Shown here piece by piece: positions 58,923 through 64,000 of a stretch of DNA of 64,000 nt; within the stretch, counting starts at the first letter, position 1; each line of letters begins with the position of its first letter. This DNA is from Streptomyces sp. SID8352 (GTDB lineage Bacteria > Actinomycetota > Actinomycetes > Streptomycetales > Streptomycetaceae), in assembly GCF_009862265.1 (NCBI RefSeq), contig NZ_WWGX01000100.1, forward strand, positions 1 to 64,000, written 5' to 3'. The translations under genes were made by a program, and so were the position numbers. Under the pieces are notes generated by a model that was not told the DNA's origin, searched no databases, and saw only the letters and a list, made by a program, of their open reading frames with translations.

Positions 58923-60872
58923 ATGGGGAGCGTTCCGAACCAGAGCCCGCCGCCCGGTCCGGCGGACGGCACCGACACGCACCTGGTGGTGTGCGGCGAC
59001 GACGGCCTGGCCCACCGGCTGGCCGCCGAACTGCGCGGCGTCTACGCGGAGCAGGTGACCCTGGTCGTCCCGCCCGCGGGGCCCCGGCCGCGCCGCCCGA
59101 TGGCCGGACGGGCCCGCGCCGCCTCGGCCGCCCTGCGGGACCGCGTCAGCGCGGCCGTCGGCCGCGCGAACGGCGGGCCCGAGCCGGTGCCCGTCGTCGG
59201 CCGGGAACTGGAGGCCCCCGGCCCGACCGAGGAGGTCCTCCTGGAGGCCGGGGTGCGCCGGGCCGCCGCCCTGGCCCTGGTCTACGAGGACGACGAGACC
59301 AACATCCGCGCCGCCCTGACCGCCCGCCGGCTCAACCCCCGGCTGCGGCTGGTGCTGCGGCTCTACAACCGGCGGCTCGGCCGGCACATCGAGGACCTCC
59401 TCGACCAGAGCGCCGACCTCGCCCCGGGCGGGCGCCCCCGCGGCCCGGACGGGCTGGAGGCGTCCACCACGGTGCTGTCCGACGCCGACACCGCCGCGCC
59501 CGCGCTGGCGGCGACCGCGCTCGTCGGCACCAGCAAGGTCGTCGAGACGGACGGGCTGCTGCTGCGCGCCGTCGAACGGCGTCCGCCGGGGCCGGGCGAG
59601 GTGACCGACCCCGGGCTGTGCACCCTCGCGCTGCTCTCCGCCACCAGCAACGACCCCGCGGGCGCCGACGGCTCCGAGGCCAGCGGCGAGGACGGGCCGC
59701 GGCTGCTGCCCGACGCGGCGGCGGTGGCGGCGGCCACCGGACGCGCCACGGTCGTCCTGGAGCAGCTGGCGTACTCCGGGCCGCCGCAGCCCTCGGCCCG
59801 CGCCGGGGTGCCGACCTTCGCCTCGCTGTTCTCCCGGCGGCTGCGCTGGTCCCTGGCCGGGCTCGGGGCCTGCGTGGTGGCGCTCGCCGTGGCGCTGATG
59901 GTGGTCACCGGCGACCATCCGCTGCACGCCACCTATGTGACGCTGCTCGACCTCTTCGCCATCAACGACCCCGCGCACGACGCCGAGCGCGGGCGGCAGG
60001 TCCTCCAGCTCCTCTCCGGCTTCCTCGGCCTGCTGCTCCTGCCGGTGCTGCTGGCGGCCGTGCTGGAGGCGCTCGGCACCTTCCGCAGCGCCTCCGCACT
60101 GCGCAAGCCGCCGCGCGGGCTCGGCGGGCACGTGGTCCTGCTGGGCCTCGGCAAGATCGGCACCCGGGTGCTGACCCGGCTGCGCGAGCTGGACATCCCG
60201 GTGGTGTGCGTCGAGGGCGACCCCGAGGCACGCGGCATGGCGACCGCCCGGCGGCTGCGGGTGCCGGTGGTGCTCGGCGACGTCACCCAGGAGGGCGTCC
60301 TGGAGGCCGCCAAGATCCACCGCGCGCACGCCCTGCTCGCCCTCACCAGCGCCGACACCACCAACCTGGAGGCGGTCCTGTACGCCCGGTCCGTCCGGTC
60401 CGACCTGCGGGTGGTGCTGCGGCTGTACGACGACGACTTCGCCGGCGCCGTCTACCGCACCCTGCGGGCCGCGCACCCGGGCGCCCTCACCCGGAGCCGC
60501 AGCGTGTCCCATCTGGCGGCGCCCGCCTTCGCCGGGGCGATGGCCGGGCGCCAGATCCTCGGGGCGATCCCGGTCGAGCGGCGGGTGCTGCTGTTCGCGG
60601 CGGTGGAGGTGGCCGGGCATCCGCAACTGGAGGGGCGGACGGTGGCGGAGTCCTTCCGGCCGGGCGCCTGGCGGGTGCTGGCGCTGGAGGTGACCGACGG
60701 GCGGGGGCCGGGGGCCGGCGGCTCGGGCGCCGGGGACGGGCGTCCGGCCGGGCTGGTGTGGGACCTGCCGGACACCTACGTCCTGCGGGGCCGGGACCGG
60801 GTGGTGCTGGCCGCCACCCGCCAGGGCCTGGCGGAACTGCTGGGACGCCGCTCCCGCCGCGCCCCGGCCTGA
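58923..60872 (+). CDS. Membrane protein with two TrkA-N (RCK-like) domains
   Basis: 649-aa protein. Two Rossmann NAD-binding domains: DTHLVVCGDDGLAHRLAAEL (about 15-34) and GHVVLLGLGKIGTRVLTRLR (about 401-420), the second with TrkA-C-like region following. In between are two hydrophobic segments (about 303-325 and 360-385) around LLDLFAINDPAHD, but no potassium filter (TVGYG), so it resembles CASTOR/POLLUX-type ion-channel proteins more than K+ channels. Ion specificity unknown. The start ATG at 58923 is the first in frame after the divergent nfeD promoter. Confidence 0.85.
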   Translation: MGSVPNQSPPPGPADGTDTHLVVCGDDGLAHRLAAELRGVYAEQVTLVVPPAGPRPRRPMAGRARAASAALRDRVSAAVGRANGGPEPVPVVGRELEAPGPTEEVLLEAGVRRAAALALVYEDDETNIRAALTARRLNPRLRLVLRLYNRRLGRHIEDLLDQSADLAPGGRPRGPDGLEASTTVLSDADTAAPALAATALVGTSKVVETDGLLLRAVERRPPGPGEVTDPGLCTLALLSATSNDPAGADGSEASGEDGPRLLPDAAAVAAATGRATVVLEQLAYSGPPQPSARAGVPTFASLFSRRLRWSLAGLGACVVALAVALMVVTGDHPLHATYVTLLDLFAINDPAHDAERGRQVLQLLSGFLGLLLLPVLLAAVLEALGTFRSASALRKPPRGLGGHVVLLGLGKIGTRVLTRLRELDIPVVCVEGDPEARGMATARRLRVPVVLGDVTQEGVLEAAKIHRAHALLALTSADTTNLEAVLYARSVRSDLRVVLRLYDDDFAGAVYRTLRAAHPGALTRSRSVSHLAAPAFAGAMAGRQILGAIPVERRVLLFAAVEVAGHPQLEGRTVAESFRPGAWRVLALEVTDGRGPGAGGSGAGDGRPAGLVWDLPDTYVLRGRDRVVLAATRQGLAELLGRRSRRAPA

Positions 60873-61047
60873 CCGGCCGGGGACGGGGCCCGGCCGGGGC
60901 CCGATCCGCCCGGCCCGGCGGGGCGGAACCCGGCCCACCGGAGCCGGACCCGGCCCGACGAGACGGGAACCCGGCCCGAAGCGGTGCCGCCCCGCTCCGC
61001 CGACGGCACCGCGCGACGGCGCTACGGGGCGGCGCTACCGGGCGGCG

Positions 61048-62844
61048 CTACGCGGCCGGTGGCAGGTGGCGGGCCGCGAAGTCCAGCTCCAGGCGGAGCT
61101 GCTTGATCCGCTCGTCGACCACCAGGGACCCGTGTCCCGCGTCGTAGCGGTAGACCTCGTGGACGGCGCCCCGCTCCTCCAGTCGCCGTACGTAGTTGTC
61201 GATCTGGCGGATCGGGCAGCGCGGGTCGTTGACGCCCGCCGAGATGTACACCGGGGCCCGGACGTCGTCGACGTAGGTCAGGGGCGAGGAGGCCGCGAAG
61301 CGCTCGGGCACCTCCTCGGGGGTGCCGCCGAGCAGCGTGCGGTCGAGGGCCTTCAGCCCCTCCATCTCGTCCTCGTACGCCGTGACGTAGTCGGCGACCG
61401 GGACCGCCGCGATGCCCAGCGTCCACGCGCCGGGCCGGGTGCCCAGGCCGAGGAGGGTCAGGTAGCCGCCCCAGGAGCCGCCGGTGAGGACCAGCCGGGC
61501 CGGGTCGGCGAGACCGGAGGAGACGGCCCACTCCCGCACCGCCGCGATGTCCTCCAGCTCGATCAGGCCCACCCGGTGCTTGAGCGCGTCGGTCCAGGCC
61601 CGGCCGTAGCCGGTGGAGCCCCGGTAGTTGACCCGGACCACCGCGTAGCCGTGGTCCACCCAGGCGGCCGGGCCCGCCGCGAAGGCGTCGCTGTCGTGCC
61701 AGGTCGGGCCGCCGTGGATGTCGAAGACGGTCGGCAGCGGACCGCTCGCGCCCGCCGGGCGCTGCACCAGGGCGTGGACCCGGCCGCCCGGGCCCTCCAC
61801 CCACACGTCCTCCACCGGCACCGAGCCGGGCGACCGCGGGCCGGGCGGGTCCAGCACCACCCGGCCGGTGGTGGAGCGCACCGCCGACGGCTCGGCCGCC
61901 GACGACCACAGGTACTCCACGGTGCCGTCGGGGCGGGCGGTGGCGCCGGAGACCGTGCCGGGCGGGGTGGGGATCTCCACCAGCTCGCGCTCGGCCAGGT
62001 CGTAGCGGAACAGCTCGCTGCGGGCCTCGTAGCCGTGCACGATCAGCAGGCCGCGGCCGTCCGGGTACCACTCGGCGCTCACGTCGCCGGGCAGTTCCAG
62101 GGCGAGGTCGGTCTGCTCGCCCGTCGCCACGTCCCACACCATGGGCTCCCAGCGGCCCCGGCGCTGATGGCCGATGAGCAGCCGGGTGTCGCCGTCGGCG
62201 GGGGCGAAGCCGAGCACCTCCAGGCCCAGTTCCTCGGTGCCGCCCCGGGTGTCGTCCAGCTCCGCCGCGACCGACCCGTCGGGGCGCAGCACGCGCAGCG
62301 CGAAGTGCATGGAGTCGCCGTGCTCGGTGTGCTCGACGGCGATCAGGGTGCCGTCGTACGAGAGGTCGCCGACGCCCGCGGACTCGCGGTGCCGGTAGAT
62401 CTCGACCGGGTCCGCGCCCTCCCGCGCGAGGTGGACCGTCGAGCCCTCCTCGTCCGTGGAGCGGCCGATCACCGCGGTGCGCCCGTCCCGTCCGAGGGCC
62501 AGCCCGGCCGGGTAGGAGGGGGCCAGCCCGGGGACCGCCGTCCGGTCCTCGCCGCCGGTGAAGGGCTGGCGGCGCCAGACCCCGAACTCGTCGCCGTCGG
62601 TGTCGTCGAACCACCAGATCCACTCCCCGTCCGGGGAGAGCTCGCCGTCCGTCGTCCCGTTGGGGCGGTCGGTGACCTGGCGCCGGTCACCGGTCGCCCG
62701 GTCCCAGGCGTACAGCTCGTAGGTCCCGGTCGCGTTCGACACGAACAGCGAGCGGCCGGGGGCGTCCTCCGCCCAGTCGGGCAGGGAGACGCGCGGTGCC
62801 CGGAACCGCTTCTCCCAGTCGGGCATGGCCTCAGCGTCAGTCAT
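61048..62844 (-). CDS. S9-family (prolyl-oligopeptidase-like) serine peptidase
   Basis: 598-aa cytoplasmic peptidase: beta-propeller-like N-terminal region (about 1-340, repeats such as GELSPDGEWIWWFDDTDGDE) and alpha/beta hydrolase domain (about 345-598) with nucleophile GGSWGGYLTLL (about 440), Asp in GVNDPRCPIRQ and His in DAGHGSLVV. No signal peptide. Acylaminoacyl-peptidase-like. ATG at 62844 opens the family-like N-terminus; the open frame runs far upstream but only through non-coding-looking text. Confidence 0.92.
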   Translation of the reverse strand: MTDAEAMPDWEKRFRAPRVSLPDWAEDAPGRSLFVSNATGTYELYAWDRATGDRRQVTDRPNGTTDGELSPDGEWIWWFDDTDGDEFGVWRRQPFTGGEDRTAVPGLAPSYPAGLALGRDGRTAVIGRSTDEEGSTVHLAREGADPVEIYRHRESAGVGDLSYDGTLIAVEHTEHGDSMHFALRVLRPDGSVAAELDDTRGGTEELGLEVLGFAPADGDTRLLIGHQRRGRWEPMVWDVATGEQTDLALELPGDVSAEWYPDGRGLLIVHGYEARSELFRYDLAERELVEIPTPPGTVSGATARPDGTVEYLWSSAAEPSAVRSTTGRVVLDPPGPRSPGSVPVEDVWVEGPGGRVHALVQRPAGASGPLPTVFDIHGGPTWHDSDAFAAGPAAWVDHGYAVVRVNYRGSTGYGRAWTDALKHRVGLIELEDIAAVREWAVSSGLADPARLVLTGGSWGGYLTLLGLGTRPGAWTLGIAAVPVADYVTAYEDEMEGLKALDRTLLGGTPEEVPERFAASSPLTYVDDVRAPVYISAGVNDPRCPIRQIDNYVRRLEERGAVHEVYRYDAGHGSLVVDERIKQLRLELDFAARHLPPAA

Positions 62845-63045
62845 GCCCCCATCCAACCCGATGACGGGCGGGTGCCGTCCGCCCGCCGCCGGACACCCGG
62901 CCGGGGCCCGCCCTTCCGGTGCCGCGTCCCGCGTCCCCCCGTCCGTTCCGGTGCCGCGCCCCGCGTGCCCCGCGTCCGTCCCCAGCCTGTGGACGGAGGG
63001 GCGGTCCATGCGCGGCCCGGCCGCCGGGGCGCGGCGGCGGCACCG

Positions 63046-63051
63046 TACCGT
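63046..63051 (+). promoter_or_regulatory. -10 element (TACCGT) of SURF1 gene
   Basis: TACCGT lies 6 nt before the GTG at 63058 with no Shine-Dalgarno-like sequence other than GGGGG directly abutting the start, fitting a leaderless mRNA. Confidence 0.4.
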
Positions 63052-63057
63052 GGGGGC

Positions 63058-63939
63058 GTGTACCGGTTCCTGCTGACGCCCCGCTGGTGGGGGATCAACG
63101 TCTTCGTCGTCCTCGCCATCCCGTTCTGCGTCTTCATGGGCTCCTGGCAGCTCGGCCGGTTCGAGGACCGGGTGCAGAGCCACGAGAACGCCACCGCGCG
63201 GGCCGTCACCGACCGCGACGAGGCCGCCCGGCCGCTGGCGGAGCTGCTGCCCGTGGACAAGGCCACGGTCGGCAAGCAGACCACCGCGCGCGGGCGGTAC
63301 GCCGAGCAACTGCTCGTGCCGGACCGGACGCTGGACGACCGGCACGGCTACTACGTGCTGACGCTGCTGCGCACCGGCGACGGCGCGGCCCTGCCCGTGG
63401 TGCGGGGCTGGCTGCCCGGCGACCCCGACCCGGCGAAGGCCCCCGCGCCGCCCCCGGGCGAGGTCACCGTCACCGGCGCCCTCCAGGCCCCCGAGACACC
63501 CGGCGACAACGGGGTGAGCCCGCGCTCCGGCCGGCCCGCCGGGCAGACCGGCGCCATCAGCGCTGCCTCCCTGGTCAACCTCGTCCCGTACGACGTCCAC
63601 GACGCCTGGGTCACCCTCAACGAGGGCGACGCGGGGATGCGGGCCGTGCCGGTCATGGCCCCGCAGAACAGCGGGCTGGACCTGAAGGCGTTCCAGAACC
63701 TCGGCTACACCGCCGAGTGGTTCGCCTTCGTGGGCTTCGTCGTCTTCATGTGGTTCCGGCTGCTGCGCCGCGAGGTCGAGCTGACCCGGGACGCGGAGCT
63801 GGGCCTGCTCCCGCCGGACGGCGGGGACCCCGGGACCGGGGACACCGGCGACGGGGACACGGCCGACGGGGGCGACGGGAGCGGAGGGGCCGCACCGGCC
63901 GACGGCGGTGCCCGGCCCGCCACCGCGTCCAGGGCCTGA
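63058..63939 (+). CDS. SURF1-family cytochrome oxidase assembly protein
   Basis: 293-aa protein with the SURF1 layout: N-terminal membrane helix (WWGINVFVVLAIPFCVFMGS) followed by the conserved WQLGRFEDR, a soluble loop domain with RYAEQLLVPDRTLDDRHGYY, VVRGWLPGD, and a second membrane helix (WFAFVGFVVFMWFRLL) near residue 230. A Gly/Asp-rich tail of about 45 residues is added at the end. SURF1 helps assemble haem-a in cytochrome c oxidase. No cox genes are in the window. 63940-64000 shows nothing further. Confidence 0.93.
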   Translation: MYRFLLTPRWWGINVFVVLAIPFCVFMGSWQLGRFEDRVQSHENATARAVTDRDEAARPLAELLPVDKATVGKQTTARGRYAEQLLVPDRTLDDRHGYYVLTLLRTGDGAALPVVRGWLPGDPDPAKAPAPPPGEVTVTGALQAPETPGDNGVSPRSGRPAGQTGAISAASLVNLVPYDVHDAWVTLNEGDAGMRAVPVMAPQNSGLDLKAFQNLGYTAEWFAFVGFVVFMWFRLLRREVELTRDAELGLLPPDGGDPGTGDTGDGDTADGGDGSGGAAPADGGARPATASRA

Positions 63940-64000
63940 CCCGGGGCGGATGTCCCGGGCGCCTGCCCGGAGGGTGCCGCCCGGCGCCCGCTCCGGGGAG

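Overview
The window is a high-GC (roughly 73%) actinobacterial chromosome segment that reads as Streptomyces. The signs are strong third-position GC, GTG starts, WhiB-family protein WblA, a Crp of the Streptomyces type, many start codons placed 6-8 nt downstream of a TANNNT hexamer (leaderless style), and a gene order that matches the core around S. coelicolor SCO3556-SCO3580 as I remember it. About 55 protein genes, one tRNA and several decayed genes can be supported.

Layout. 1-5888 (minus strand): a compact Tad/type II secretion-like operon (ssd/CpaE, TadA ATPase, TadB, TadC, DUF4244 pilin-like, TadE, TadE-like), with the HAD hydrolase partner divergent at 6413. This is the same set as M. 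tuberculosis Rv3654c-Rv3661. 7250-7674 is a gene-free, structure-rich gap where 6S RNA would be expected by synteny. 7675-14138: degenerate Fic-like protein, CooC-like ATPase, secreted deacetylase-like lipoprotein, SulP transporter with a collagen-like tail. 14387-16227: GntR/HutC regulator divergent from a three-gene cassette of small proteins. 17185-22439: acetyl-CoA synthetase with a DasR-like site, NhaA, holin-X-like protein, alpha/beta hydrolase. 22851-30413: MarP protease, two NUDIX proteins, endonuclease III with a histone-H1-like tail, Crp, metallo-beta-lactamase-fold hydrolase, RidA and a 52-aa DUF4177 protein. 30486-38971: paired ArsA-like ATPases, wblA, a class A penicillin-binding protein, YqeY-like protein, metallophosphoesterase.

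39327-49121 is the accessory part. A tRNA-Pro(CGG) carries a 41-bp direct repeat of its 3' end at 40156-40196, enclosing an integrase tail and one small gene: the shell of an excised or eroded integrative element. The tRNA's probable own terminator now lies beyond the second repeat. The following 9 kb holds a methyltransferase, two XRE-type regulators, YdcF, WbqC, a MazG-like protein, a relaxase C-terminus and a resolvase-like/HATPase pair. At least five of these genes carry frameshifts, whereas I saw none in core genes, so the island looks like it is decaying (or was poorly assembled). Two genes there carry the rare TTA codon.

49893-63939 returns to core-type genes: a copper efflux pair (CopA and CopZ) with three CsoR-like palindromes, argG with an ARG-box-like promoter and an apparently leaderless start, a PucR-type regulator, an NfeD/flotillin pair, a dual TrkA-domain membrane protein, an S9 peptidase and SURF1.

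How the parts fit together: acetate/acetyl-CoA metabolism (acs) and global control (Crp, WblA) sit beside envelope functions (class A PBP, MarP, flotillin, deacetylase, SulP, NhaA). I do not see a complete new defence or biosynthetic system. The most interesting unexplained pieces are the small regulatory cassettes (15195-16227 and 41530-43472) with palindromic operators, the XRE-YdcF-WbqC operon, the collagen-like SulP tail, and the ncRNA-like gap at 7313-7617.
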